From assembly GCF_033473495.1 (NCBI RefSeq), contig NC_088935.1:682001-746000 (forward strand): DNA of 64,000 nucleotides, written 5' to 3'. Numbering within the stretch: the stretch's first letter is position 1; each line of letters starts with the position of its first letter. Source of the DNA: Cercospora beticola. Lineage: Eukaryota; Ascomycota; Dothideomycetes; Mycosphaerellales; Mycosphaerellaceae. The notes under the pieces were generated by a model. That model did no database searches, was not told where the DNA came from, and saw only the letters and a list, made by a program, of their open reading frames with translations. Below, in pieces: positions 1-11,489 of this stretch. Position numbers and translations under genes: made by a program.

Positions 1-427
1 CTGCCAATGGAACAGCGGCCGAGGCAGATGGCAACGCGAATGAAGTGAGTCTTCTCTTTCACGTTCGAAGGAATGTACTGACTGAGAATAGGCTCTGCAA
101 TACACGTCTCAAGTCCAGAACATCACCGGACAAGTTAGCCAGCTGAACACAGAAGTGAACGGACAGGGGGAAGAATTGAGAAATCTGACCAGGAACTTCA
201 ACGGATTGCAAAGTATGCTTCGGGATCTGGAGAGTGCAATCGCTTCGGCAACCGAGAGCAGTCCAGCACCCTTTCCCACTGAAAGCGATAGTGGTTCCGG
301 TTCTGGTTTCGGTACAGGATCCGGGTCGTCTTCTTCTGGTGGTGGTTATAGGTCTGGAGGCGGGCTCGTGCCTAAGGCTCTTCCGGGATGGGCGATCGTG
401 GCCACCATTGTTTTTAGTCTCCAGTAG
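1..427 (+). CDS. C-terminal part of a Gly/Ser-rich surface protein (5' end outside window)
   Basis: Two exons are visible, 1-44 and 92-427, separated by a 47-bp intron with GTGAGT donor and TAG acceptor; the frame is open on both sides and phase 0. The visible product has a heptad-like Gln/Asn-rich stretch (residues such as ALQYTSQVQNITGQVSQLN). A Ser/Pro segment follows, then a long Gly/Ser linker, and the protein ends in a short hydrophobic tail (PGWAIVATIVFSLQ) after a small-residue region. This layout resembles a GPI-attachment signal, but the tail is short, so membrane anchoring is inference. The upstream exons lie outside the window, so the main domain cannot be named. Confidence 0.6.
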
Positions 428-1663
428 TTAACCAGAGCATAGCCAACGTGCTGTAACACTTTGCTCAGCTCCGAGCGTCAGGTTCGCCATATGCACGAAT
501 GAGCCAAACCCACCGATTTGGAATGCGACACAGATGTGCGTGGAGTCTTTCCTGCACGCGCTGTTGTTGCAGTCATCTTCGAGAGTCGCTAGCGCTGATA
601 GTAGTATAAAACTAGTAAAATTTAGCTGACTACAACTCGGGTAGTGCAGACGCGTAAATACTACCGCACCTAGAGCTTCCAGTTTTTGACTGCCTGATCA
701 TACTGTACTTCGTCTCTCTGGATTGCCAGTCTAGACACGATGTTGCTTCGTGATGTTAAAGCTCGCGGTGTGTCGTCTCGTCTCGCGGCCTGCAACCCCA
801 ATCGACAGGCATCTTACCCCGCGCATCATCGCGAACCAGCGTGTTGGTTGTTTCTGTACACAAAGTCAGAGCATACGATTGGCACACGAAGTCAGCAAAT
901 GCTCAAAGGAGTAATTCTATCGTAAGACGGAAATTGCCATTTGCCGCGACCGAGACCCGCGCCGACAACGTACGCGATCCACGCGTGCCACGGCGGAGCA
1001 GCAGCAAAGAGGCAACGAGCGACTTGTCGTCGAGTCGCAGAGCCTGAATCGTTGGAGGAGAACCCACACATGGGGTAGCATAGCTGCATTGCAGGCTGGC
1101 CCCGGCAGGATGGATGGAAATACATGCCGAAGATTATACCCGCTGCACGTGAGCCTGTAACAATCTTGAGATTGAGTTCTGCCACGAGATGACATCGTGG
1201 AGACGTTGTCGAAGGGAAGAGAGATACGTCCAGCCCCAGTTCTTGCATGAAGACTGCACTGGCGCTGTTTGAAATGCGACCTTGATGGTCGCAAATGGTT
1301 AGTATATAAGGCGTGAGCTGTTTGCCTTCGGACAGAGACCGCACGGGAAGCATGCGTCCCCGGAGCTGCTGCGCGCGTCGATTCAAGACCAGATCCTCCA
1401 CATCTCATGATCCACAGGATGCAGTTGTTACCCCGCTATGGATCAAGCCCCGCCCCAATTTGCCAAACATGGCCTGTGGAGTGAGCAGTGCACACGAATG
1501 GCAGGCCGAGCGCTGGATGTCTTGACAAGAGCGGCATAAGAACAGCGGTCTTGTTGTGGGCCGACGGCCGTTGTTATAAGAAAGGTAGATCCAGCTGTGA
1601 GCTGTTTCCCGACAGCTTTCTCTATCCCGATCTTGCCCTGAAATCGAATTGACTCTTTGCAAA
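428..1663. other. Intergenic, no gene supported
   Basis: No reading frame here has a convincing composition or continuation by splicing. The last part is the promoter and leader of the alcohol dehydrogenase gene. I see no tRNA or repeat in it. Confidence 0.5.
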
Positions 1664-2919
1664 ATGGCTACTGAACAGATTCCTGAAAAGGGCCTGGCTG
1701 GCGTGTGTGTGAATGAGGGTCCAGAGTTCAAGGTCGAAGTGCAAGAGGTGGACATTCCAGAGCCAAGTGAGTTGAATGCCATTGTTGCTGGCCGACAATT
1801 GCTATGCTTGTTGCTAACACATGAATCCAGAGAGCGGCGAGCTTCTGATTCGTCTCAATTGCACAGGGCTCTGCATGAGCGATGTCCACTTCATGATGGT
1901 ATCGCAAATTTACGCACAGACCACATGATGGCCCGTGCGCTAATATTTCTTGCAGAATGACTGGGCGGTTCCACCGATGTCACAGCTTGGAACAAAGTGT
2001 GCAGGACATGAGGTTCGAGGTCGATCCCGGCAGTGAACATGGAAGTGAAGACTGACAGCTGCAGGGAGCCGGAGTTGTTGTCAAGCTAGGTCCGAACGTC
2101 CAAGGCTGGGAAGTAGGTGACCGTGCTGGTATTAAGCCTCTGTGGGACGTCTGCCATAACTGCGAGCATTGCTGGAATGGCCGAGAAAACTACTGCCAGA
2201 AAGGAGTCTACACAGGACTGGTCGCCGAAGGAACCTACCGCCAATACCTCGTCTCTCCAGCGATTTACACGAGCAGGATCCCGGAAGGTGTTCCAGACGA
2301 AGTTGCTGGTCCGATTATGTGCTCGGCCAGTACGATGCACCGAGCGCTCGTCGATTCCGGGTTGAAAGCAGGCGACTTCGTTGTCTTCCCTGGAGGAGGT
2401 GGCGGTGTTGGTATTCAGGGCGTCCAGCTTGCAAAGGCCATGGGTATGCGTCCGATCGTCATTGACAGTGGAGAAGCCAAATCAAAGTTGTCGAAAGAGC
2501 TTGGAGCGGAGGAGTTTGTTGATTTCAAAGAGCATGCGGATGTTGCAGCCAGAGTGAAGGAAGTCGCTGGCGGAGTCGGTGCTCACGGCGTCCTGGTGAC
2601 AGCATACCAAGCATACAAGGATTCCTTCTCATACCTGGGAGATCGCATCGGAGGCAAGATCATGTGCATTGCGTTACCACCTGCTGGTACTGTCAACATG
2701 GGGACGGATCCCAACTTCCTTGTCTTCAAGAACGTGTCGGTCATCGGAACACTCGTGGGTACGATGCAGGACACAGCCGCAGCGCTGGAGTACGCCCGCC
2801 GTGGACTGCTGAAGGGAATTGCGGAGGTTCGAGGCGTGTCTCGGTTTGATGAAAGTGTGCAAGCGCTGCGACGCGGCGAGGTGGCCGGCCGCATTGTCAT
2901 TGACTTCAACAAGAAGTAG
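1664..2919 (+). CDS. Zinc-dependent alcohol dehydrogenase (MDR family)
   Basis: Four exons (1664-1766, 1831-1898, 1956-2012, 2065-2919) give a 360-aa protein, normal for fungal alcohol dehydrogenases, which interconvert alcohols and aldehydes with NAD in the cytosol. The catalytic zinc ligands are visible as Cys49 (GLCMSD) and His75 in CAGHEGAG. The structural zinc site is Cys106, Cys109, Cys112 and Cys120 (CHNCEHC...C). The Rossmann fold shows a glycine-rich FPGGGGGVG motif near residue 183. The three introns are 64, 57 and 52 bp with GTGAGT, GTATCG and GTTCGA donors; the third donor is weak but the frame and the conserved CAGHE/GAG join fix it. An in-frame ATG 15 bases upstream could also be used; 1664 was chosen because MATEQIP fits the family's N-terminus. 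Substrate preference cannot be told from sequence alone. Confidence 0.92.
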
Positions 2920-3196
2920 TCACAGACCGGCGTTGTGTCCGGGTTGTTGTCATATTTGTAGTATGATGTACGCGTTTTCTGATCAGTAAACAGCAAGACC
3001 AAGACCGCGTAGTTTCCTTCTCGGCCGGGGTGGCAGCGGACCGCTCCCACCTCAGTCAATATGTCTCCAAATATTGAGCGGCCATTTCACGCGTTGGCGA
3101 CCTCGCTCCGCTGACTGGACAGCGCGGCTACAGGATCCCTTGGCGGTCAATGCACTCTCCCAGCACCGCAACCGCGATCGAACTAGCCCACGCGCG

Positions 3197-5032
3197 ATGA
3201 AGTTGTGATCTGCTCTGCCTCCGTCGTAAACATTCCGCTGCATCGCATTGGACATTTGCGTGTGAGCCTCCGCCCCGTCCGGCCGAACTTGTTGTGCTTG
3301 GACCGCGTCTGCCGCCTCTCGCCGTAGCCCCCAGCCCCCCCGCGCCCACCGCTACTCAGCGCCGTGGCTTCAGACGACGACTCAATCCACACCACCCCTT
3401 CCCTCCGCGGCCTCGTGCCTCTCTTCAAGCTCGACGTTGACTCGCACCTGCACCTCGACTCCGCGCACGACCACCACGAGCAGGAGCGCAGCCTTGAGCC
3501 TTCCTCAGCCCAAGCCGCTGAGAGCCCGCCGCCCTTCTCCTCGCACGGCTTCCCAGCGCAATACTTCCCAGAGCCGTCGCCCGAAGAGCCATACCCGCTC
3601 ACCACTGCGTGCGCGGCAGCCGGGCTCACTGCCACAGCGCCAGCCGGTCCAGCTCCGCCGTTCCCATTCGAAGAGACCGAGGGACACGCCGCAGCATCCA
3701 CTGTCGTTGCAGATACCAAGGCTGCGCTTCCTCGTGACACCAAAGACGGTAGATCCAGCAAAGATCTCGACGACGGAGAACCGCCACCGCCATACACCGA
3801 AGGCTCAAGTCCGCTCGAGGGCTTCACATACGTCATGGCCGCAGCAGGAGGAGCAGCGAGTATCATCACACAGGTCCAGCAGGGAGGGCCGGCGCCGATC
3901 AATACAGCGCTGGGCGGAGGTCAGCATCAACAGATCGCCATACTGCGCATGTGAAAGCTGATCACATGAAACAGGTTCAGATGAGAACATTACTCTCGAG
4001 CTCCGGTTTGTTTCCAGCAGCCTGCCTCAAATGTAACCACTTCTAACACATGACAGCGGCACTCGTTTCACGCTCTCCAGAGATGAACTCTTGACCCTGC
4101 CAGAATTCGTTCTGCTCTCTCTGTTCCCAAATGGTTTGCTGCCTGATGGACATATGAACAGCTACCATGACGGCGACGTCTACCCAGTCGACGTAAGAAA
4201 CACCCGCTCGAAGCCGCTCACCCAGGCCAAGGCACATTCACTTGACGAAATCACAAACGTCTTGAACACTGATGTATACTTATCTGACATTGTTTATCTT
4301 TCACAGTACGACCCACTCTCCCTGCAATATATGCTCGAGTTCTTCCGAAATGTTGCACAAACCATTCCCAACACATCCGAGGAATCACAAGGGCAATCAA
4401 GCGACCCACTTGCACCTAACACTATGCCAATTGAGCCAATGGCCGGCAATGCTCGCGACATGCTACAAGACCGCGCTGGTATCATTGTTCTACGAGAAGA
4501 TCTTGACTTCTATGCCATTCCGCCTCGCAAGGATATCGAACAAATGGAGATGATCAGCATCAAGCGTGCGGCAAGCAGGGCTCTTCTCAAGCAAGACGGC
4601 ATTTTCTCTGGCCTGAGGAAGAGCGAAGAGCCAGGCACAACAGAGCAACATCTCATCGAAATGCTGACAGCTGGGTGAGTCGAACAAGCGCTGACACACG
4701 TCTGAATCAATTTTTGCTAATTGTACCGCAGCGGCTTCAATCACGACGATACATGGGGCCATCGGGCAGCCGAGCCACAAAAAGCTGTGATCTGTTCGAT
4801 CGCACTTGCACGTCTCCGCACAGACATCAAAGGCGACTCTGCCGGTGCTGCGAACGCTGTTGGCATGGCACAGAAGCTTCTACTGTTCTGGCGAAAGCCA
4901 GCGAGAAGATGTTGGTGGGAGGGTGTTGAGCTTGACAACGTTGAAGGTGTTGAAGGCAAGCTCAAGGTTTGGATTAGGCGAGTGTGGACGTTGGAGATGG
5001 CAAGTATCTCTCGAGACCCAATTGCTGCGTAA
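3197..5032 (+). CDS. Whi2-like BTB-domain protein; start uncertain
   Basis: The coding exons are about 3360-3950, 4057-4192, 4307-4674 and 4732-5032. Introns are 106, 114 and 57 bp. The N-terminal part is acidic, His- and Pro-rich and probably disordered. The conserved block TRFTLSRDELLTLPEFVLLS through DVYPVDYDPLSLQYMLEFFR is the BTB-like core of fungal Whi2-like proteins. In yeast Whi2 works with the Psr phosphatases in general stress and nutrient signalling; transfer of that role is inference. The C-terminal part (residues GFNHDDTWGHR onward) is also typical of this group. There is no in-frame ATG before the long exon. One frame-compatible solution is an 8-base first exon (3197-3204, ATGAAGTT) joined to 3360. 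The other is a GTG at 3364 in a strong initiation context. The 114-bp intron has no stop and keeps frame, so its retention would add 38 residues. Confidence 0.78.
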
Positions 5033-5683
5033 TGGCACTGACTGTGAACAGAGCGTGATAGGACTGCGCTGATTTCGCCGACTGACCCGACTCACATTAC
5101 CCGTGTAACCTTACAATTCCCTGAAGGTTCCGACCTCACCCACAAAAGCATGCACGCGAGGACGATGCTTACAAACAACTCGATACCCTGTGGCGGCAAC
5201 GAACGCCCAAATTTTCTTTTTGACCACGATGCATCACGAGCGAGCGGGCGCAATCGGAAGAAGCATTGTGTTGGTGGAACAGTCCTTGGAGCTCATTGTA
5301 TGGCATTAGCGAACGAAGCGAAGAAGTATGTTGTCCATTTAGTTGTAACAGACAGACCAGATTACAAACCTGTAGAAACAGTAGCGATGACATCAAGAGC
5401 AAAAGTTTGACAATACATGTAGACATGCGCGCAGGTGAGGAAAGTGAGGTGTTGTGGCAGATTACGATTGGTTTGGCTGAACAGGACGCAGAATTGTGAG
5501 TGCAATCTCTCAACAGTTCGAATAGTGAGTACAAGAGATCTAGCCAAATATTAAACTCCATTTGCATACAAGTAATCTCGCCGTCTTACCCTCTGGACAA
5601 CGGACTTCACATACTACCGCCACTCGTACCACTCCTCCAGTCAAGTCCCGACATTCACAGCACTTCACTCCAACAATCCAAGC
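5033..5683. other. Intergenic, no gene supported
   Basis: Short frames only, with no recognisable content. The last 100 bases are the CT- and CA-rich leader of the following coiled-coil gene. Confidence 0.5.
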
Positions 5684-6348
5684 ATGGCCAACGCACGCCC
5701 TTCTCCGACCGAACAGCAGACTCAATATGTCACCGACGGTGACGGCAACCTGGTGCAAGTCCAAGATAGCAATACCACTACGAGAGCCAGCAGTGGCAAG
5801 GGTAAAAGAAGCTCTCGCGCAAAGAACAATCCCGGTGAGCTTTCTCTTTCTGCTCCTCTTCGTTCGTTTCTGAGCTAACGGGTGGGCGGGCGCCAATAGA
5901 CGTAAGAAACGTGCGCCGTTTCGGAAATGCTGAAGCTCTGGAGAAAGAGGCTAGTCGGAGGTGGATTGAGTATGGGTTTCTTGTCGTAAGTTTTCCCCCT
6001 GAAAGCTCCGGTCACTTCTGATTGTTCGTGTAGGACGACTTCGACACCAAAACGAAAGTCTCTCGATCCTGGTACACCACAGGCCAAGCCCACAAATCTC
6101 TTCGCGAAGCTGAGCGTGCTCGTCTCAGGAAAGAGATCCCGAGACTTGAGGCTGAGTTGAAGAAGTGTAGAGAGGAGCTGAAGCAGATGGATGAGGCGGA
6201 TAGGGATTGGGATGGGAAGTATGGGGTGAGGTGTGAGCAGGGAGAGTGGGACGCGATGAAGTTGGAGAAGTATAGGGGGTATTTGAGGATGGATCATGAT
6301 GAGGTGCCGGATTTGAGGGAGGGTGGGGAGGAGGGAGAGGGTAGATGA
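5684..6348 (+). CDS. Small hydrophilic coiled-coil protein, unrecognised
   Basis: Three exons (5684-5834, 5900-5985, 6034-6348) encode 183 aa. Introns are 65 and 48 bp with GTGAGC and GTAAGT donors. The N-terminus is Gln/Ser/Thr-rich and basic (GKGKRSSRAK). A compact middle segment (RRFGNAEALEKEASRRWIEY) is followed by a charged helix with clear heptads (REAERARLRKEIPRLEAEL), suggesting a coiled coil over roughly residues 105-140. No signal peptide or membrane segment is seen. I do not recognise the family; a small conserved fungal protein of unknown role is the honest call. Exon joins are supported by continuous frame and good splice signals. Confidence 0.65.
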
Positions 6349-6813
6349 GGGGAGGGGAGGGAGGCGGGTGGATGGTGGGGATGGAGTTCTCCATTGGGAG
6401 AATGGTAGTTTTGATGTGTTGAGTTGTGGTTCCACTGGCTGTCATGCAGTCTGCTGGAGTGGAAGCCTTTTGAAGAGGACAATGGGCCTCTTTTCTCTTG
6501 ACTTCAAATGAAATCGTGCTGTCTAAGCCTGATCTGGTTTTCGTGTGAGCGGTTGTAGATGGCTCACCTACTCGCCAAGTAACGACGTCCCCGTATCGTT
6601 GGTGTATCTCTAATGGGACCTCCCGTAAAGTGCCAACTGTAGCACCCCGCATCCGGGCCAACGATAGGAAAATTCTGCTGTCCAAGCATGTTCAGTCATC
6701 CACATGTGCACATGTCCGCTTCTCGGCTTCTGTCCAAGCACGATGACTTCGTGCCGCCGTTGCATCCCAAGTAGACTCTGCTCTTCGCACATCACAGTAC
6801 GATGTGCTGCCTC
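6349..6813. other. Convergent 3' intergenic region
   Basis: Lies between the 3' ends of the coiled-coil gene and the DUF1275 gene. The first 100 bases are G-rich (runs of GGGAGG), otherwise nothing is seen. Confidence 0.5.
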
Positions 6814-8110
6814 TCAATCTCCCCAAAGGACTCTTGTGACGGGTGTGGCGTGGCCTTCGATTTTCTTCTCTCCGTTTTCTAGATGTGTCTTCTTCTCGAC
6901 GATTCCGCGGTTGAATAGAAATGTTGATACTAGAGCACCTTTCACTAAAGCCACCACAAAGATTAGTGACCGTCGCAAATACACGCTCATGATACCTCAA
7001 TCCACGCTTTTTGTACTTACTTGAAGCAACCAAGACGAGAAGCGCACTCGGGCTCGATGCCTTCAAAACTCCTGCTCCAAGGAAACACCCCAGAAGCATC
7101 GAACAGAAGAACGCAAACCTCCGATTGCGCTTCAGGTTATGCAGTTTGAAGATCTCCGGATCCGTGCAAAGTTGTATCAACGCTCCGGTAATCATCGTAG
7201 TGTTCAGCTCCGGCATCCCCACATTCAGCGCGTTCGCTATTTGTCCAGATTGGGCGAACGACAATACCGCAAGAATTCCCATCGCTCCGGGGCCCGTCCC
7301 GTCTCTCGAAGCCCAGTATCGCATCGCAGCAGCGGCTAGGAAGAGAGCAGCTTGGAAGAAGTTCGATATCAGTAACCAGATTCTTCGTCTTTGTCGAGAG
7401 ATGTGTCCGATGTGTCCGAAGAATACTGCTCCGCCGATGAAGACGCCCATCGAAACTCCTACGTTCTTCTCGACGCCGGGATCTAGTGCTGGAAGTTCCA
7501 TGGCGTATAGAGCGAGAAAGAGTGTGTTGCCAGTCTGTTTCGATGCGAAGACGCGGTAGGTCATGTAGGTCATTACATCAAGGGCGCCAGTCACAATCGT
7601 CATAAGGAGGAGTTGCGCTTCGAGATACTTGTCGCCTGCGACTTCTTGCATGAAGTATGTTTGCCATGCTCCAGACTTGGGTAGTCGTCGGGGTGGAGGC
7701 GACAGGTTTCTTACTACCCAGTTTCTTGTTGATGTGATAGGTCTGAGTTCGAGGTCGAGGTCGGGATCATCTCTGGCGTCGTTGTCAGTGTCCTTCGCCT
7801 CGTCGGTCGTTTGGCCTGACTGAGTGAATGTCAATGTGCTAGCGATGCCATAGGGACTATATGTACTCACGTCCTCCGCCTGACCTTCACCACGGTGATG
7901 ATGTTGTGCTTCTGCATCGAGGTCGTTCAGTCGGTTGTCTACAGATTTTCTCGGCGACTTCGACTTCTCTTCTACTACGCCTGGGAACCATTTCCAACGT
8001 GAAGACGGAAGTTGCCCAAGCGCTTGAGCCAACTCAGGTGCTGTGACGGATCGACGAGGTCCATGCATTGTTCCATCCGGTTTCGCTGAACCAGTAGGGT
8101 GATCGGACAT
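6814..8110 (-). CDS. DUF1275 (YoaK-type) multi-pass membrane protein
   Basis: Three exons on the minus strand (8110-7871, 7819-7021, 6944-6814) give 389 aa. The first 140 residues are hydrophilic and probably cytosolic. From about residue 150 come several hydrophobic segments, including EAQLLLMTIVTGALDVMTYM, a short SKQTGNTLFLALYAMELPAL segment, and later helices ending in ALLVLVAS. The TGN and the run of small-residue membrane helices match the DUF1275/YoaK family, whose biochemical role is not settled. Intron 1 (7820-7870, 51 bp, GTGAGT...CAG) is a multiple of three without a stop, so retention would add 17 residues. Intron 2 (6945-7020, GTAAGT...TTTAG) restores a hydrophobic, family-like C-terminus; without it the frame runs into a long basic stretch unlike the family. 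Promoter and regulation are not evident. Confidence 0.85.
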
Positions 8111-10502
8111 GACGAACGGCGGCCACGAAACTGCTCGACCAGTAGTTGGTCGTTTGCAGAGCGGTTGGGTTCGGGGAAATCTTCAAATTGGCAGAAATAT
8201 GTAGTCGCATTTCAGCCGGAACAGCGGGACGAATGATGTGAGGCGAGGATGCGAAGTGCAGATAGGATCAAAAAGCACCTGCCATGGAGACTTTGCTAAT
8301 TGAAGAGTAGTAGTCGCCGATCACTTTGATCGCATCAAGCATAGACCTGCAAACACTGTGCAGTTTCATCGGATAAGCTTCGATTGCCGGGGATCTGAAT
8401 AGCGGTACGGAACGTCTCGAAACGCGTGTTCACTATTGCAAAGGCTGAACAAGCTACTCTTGACTGGGGCTTGTTGTTTGAACATTGGTACGGAGCCCCT
8501 CGAAACGCGTCGTACGCGTGTTCAGTATTGCGAAGCTTGCAGGGTGATTCAGGGGACGACTGCAATTCTTTCGCTGCCCGAAGAATGTCCTAGTCTGGGA
8601 TGTTCTCGCGGATGTGTCGACCTATCTGCGGTAGTGTCAATGCAGGGTTATCTTCTGGTGTCGGGTCAGAAGGCTATAGGTTGTTATTTAGATAAGAAGT
8701 GACGACGTGAAGTGTATCAGCCATATCGACTTTCCGCGGATCGATTTCGTCATGCTTGCCAAGCCAAACGATGTTCGACGGTTTCCCAAACTTTCGGGCT
8801 GCTCACGTAGCTGTCTCACATTTTTTGTGGAGGACGCTTGCACGTTTTCTACTGTCTTCAAATGACAGGCTGTACTACGTCCTGCTAAAATTTCCTACCA
8901 GGTCTTGTCCCTTTGACTTCGTCGATGATCGGCCCTTTGCTTACGCAGCCTTCACATTAAACATGGCGGGAAGGGTGCTATCGAGCGACGGCAAGCTCCA
9001 AACTTTGAACAAAGACTAGGTAGATTGTGTATCTGCGATAAAGTCAGTCCTCGATAGCAGAAGCGATACAGAGTGGTTCTTGTTCAGGAGTGCCAGTTTC
9101 GCTATCTTCTTTGCTTTTCTCGGCAATCCTACTCGAGTAGATGTTATCTTGAGTGCGATTCATGCATTTCTCAGTACGCCATCATGCTTGTAGACTTCCC
9201 GCTGTCAAAGTACATCTGAGCCGAAGGCTTGTGCCGCGCCGATGCCGCGATGGCATTTGATTGCCAAGCCATATTTCGATACCGCCAGCTCTTTGTGGAC
9301 CGGACAGGGTAGTCGTGAGATTGCATCGGGCTCCATTGAGCTATGCAATTCTAGCTGCTTGGCCATCGTGCCTGATGTGATAGCAGCAATCTGTGGTGCG
9401 TGGCCACCATGAACTGACGTCCAATTCATTCCGAAGTTTTGGTGAGTCGCTGTTGGGCTGCGCTTCCTGATTTGTGTCTCAATGGTGCGCTGCGCGTTTG
9501 CAAGCGACTGATCTCGCTTTCGCCCTAGATTGACGTTGGTGTAGCTTTAGGCCCAGGAGATCTGCGAAAGGCCCAAGGCGAAACCTGAATCAAGAAGGCG
9601 GCCTCAGTATCATGGGCAACAGATCGCTCTCGTATTCAAGGCTCTGCAATCTCATCGGGCTGTGCTTTCCAGATGTCGAGCCGGACTCTCTGTACTATCA
9701 GCGCTCGGAGCTGTCATATTCCAAGTGAGCCCAGAGCTTTTTCTGGCATTCCGTTGCCAGAGTATGCATTCGAATCAGGTCTCTTTCTCCCGTGCATTCT
9801 TCGGTGGGCCCATAATCCTCTCCACGGCTGCATGGTCGGCATTGAGCGGCTTCGTTCCCTCCTGGACTTTGGACTGAGCAGGTTGCGTCTGTCAAGGCAA
9901 GTTCAATTAGTCCAACTCCGCAGTCTGGCGCCGCTGTGAACATACAATCCCAGCCGCCGATGACCGTATCTTGTTACTCAGCGTGAGTAGGAAGTTCGAA
10001 AACTTGCTACTGCTTTCCTCAGGCATCGTGCTGTACATGGCAATGCTCTGTGATGTGCCTGTGCAATTTGAAACGTTGAGAGAAAAGTGCTATTGTTGCC
10101 TCGGAAAAACTGGAAGAGTAAGCAGTAGTGAGCAGGCCATGGACTAAATAATAAGCGTTGAAGACCGCGACAAAGCTTGAGCTGACGCCACATGCTCTTC
10201 CATCGCGTGGTACTCCCTTCGCGGGTTCATGCTAGTGGCGTCTTGACTTCATGTCGTTGAGCGACGACTTCGGGGGATTGGTCGAATGGCGAGAAGCGTC
10301 GATGCGATTTGGGAGCGAGGTGTAAATTTGTCTCGCGGGGAAACCAGCCACAGCCGCACCGGAAGATCAAAACTTGGCTCAGTCCGAGGATGGTGGAAAT
10401 TATCAGCACAAATCCTGCGAATGTAGGAAAAATATCTACGAAAGAAAGAAGAATAAGAGATGACGAGGATTGCATGTAGTCAATTGTGAAGTGGAGTAGT
10501 AT
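8111..10502. other. 2.4-kb intergenic region without a supported gene
   Basis: Only short frames occur. Two near 9205-9429 and 9698-9943 (minus) contain plausible but unrecognised peptides, without start context or splice partners. An imperfect direct repeat lies at 8404-8537. No RNA gene is recognised. An unannotated non-coding transcript or a fast-evolving small gene cannot be excluded. Confidence 0.45.
8404..8537. repeat. Imperfect direct repeat, two units
   Basis: Unit 1 (8404-8446) and unit 2 (8487-8537) share GGTACGGA...CTCGAAACGCG...TGTTCA.TATTGC.AAGGCT/GAAGCT. Unit 2 carries about eight extra bases (TCGTACGC) inside, next to ACGCGT. The copies lie 83 bases apart in a non-coding stretch upstream of the DUF1275 gene. 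Confidence 0.7.
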
Positions 10503-11489
10503 TTAGCGTGATGGGACGATTTTGCGCTGGCGTGCTTGAAGATAAGAAACGAGCCACTCTCCCCGATCATTGCCGTGCTTGCGAGCGTGCTCAGCCCAAG
10601 CCCATATGGCTGGATCCAGCAAATCGACCTCGCCTTTCGACCTACCGGCGGCTCGCTGTCTCGCAGCGTCAGAATCTACAAGCATTTGCACAATCTCCTG
10701 ATTGCAGCCAGCCTCAACAGCAGTTCGCAAAAGTTCTGTGTCGCTGTTCAGCCCTACACCAAGGAACAAGAAGACCAGGTCTGGCATGTCAGACTGGATG
10801 GCCGCGACAAGACCTTCATATGCAATCTCTCCGTAAGAGGCGTCAAGGAGCGTGATGTCGTTCACGTTTTGAAGTAGAAGTGACATGAAAGACACTTTCT
10901 CTGTGGTGAATGGCGGGAGGAAAAGCTTTCTTGGTGGCAACAGAGCATGATCAGGCCGGAGGGCTTTCCATAGCTCGTTGAAATTGGGCTCGTCGTCAGA
11001 GGTTCCCGTGAGCGCGACGTTGGTCTGGCGACGCAGCCATGCTGTGAAAAATCGCCAGGTCATGAATCTCGAGTCGAGCAGACGGGTAGCAGCATGCAGC
11101 TCTGCAGCGCTGGGCTCGGAACCATCTGCAGGATCGAGGACAGGCTCAAGAAGGCGTGTTGTAAGTTCGTACTGCAGATGATGGCTCTTGGAAAGCTTCG
11201 CAGCAAGCTGACGAGACACTACTGCCAGGTCCACGTTACCTGCATATTCGAAGATCTGCTGCAAGACTTCTGCTGGCAAGGTCTCGAGCGGCGAGTCGTC
11301 GTCGGACTCACGGCTTTTACGAAGGCGTAGCTTTGCAGATCGCGATTCGTCGGCCTTGGCGATATCGACAGAGTTGTGCCGTTTCTGTAGCTCTGGCCGA
11401 CGACGTTTGCCAGCATTCCACTTCTCGCTGGGAGCACCGCGGCGTTTGCCACGTATCCTCAAGGGCGTGAGTCCATCAGGTGTGGCCAT
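10503..11489 (-). CDS. F-box protein
   Basis: A single exon of 328 aa. The N-terminus is basic (RIRGKRRGAPSEKW, KRRRPELQKR) and could act as a nuclear localisation signal. An F-box-like helix set begins at about residue 68 with SPLETLPAEVLQQIFEYAGN, the usual LP.E.L..I motif that binds Skp1 in SCF ubiquitin ligases. The C-terminal part (DLVFLFLGVGLNSDTELLRTAVEAG) looks like ankyrin-type helical repeats and would be the substrate-recruiting region. The target is unknown. The gene lies head-to-head with the eL14 gene, 768 bases apart. Confidence 0.8.
   Translation of the reverse strand: MATPDGLTPLRIRGKRRGAPSEKWNAGKRRRPELQKRHNSVDIAKADESRSAKLRLRKSRESDDDSPLETLPAEVLQQIFEYAGNVDLAVVSRQLAAKLSKSHHLQYELTTRLLEPVLDPADGSEPSAAELHAATRLLDSRFMTWRFFTAWLRRQTNVALTGTSDDEPNFNELWKALRPDHALLPPRKLFLPPFTTEKVSFMSLLLQNVNDITLLDASYGEIAYEGLVAAIQSDMPDLVFLFLGVGLNSDTELLRTAVEAGCNQEIVQMLVDSDAARQRAAGRSKGEVDLLDPAIWAWAEHARKHGNDRGEWLVSYLQARQRKIVPSR

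Noticed and set aside
1995..2064. tRNA-like B box (GGTTCGAGGTCGATCC)
   Set aside because: It lies in intron 3 of the alcohol dehydrogenase gene and no matching acceptor stem or A box is present.
9205..9943. Minus-strand frames of 74 and 81 codons as a possible small secreted protein
   Set aside because: No signal peptide, no splice join that links them, and no known pattern.
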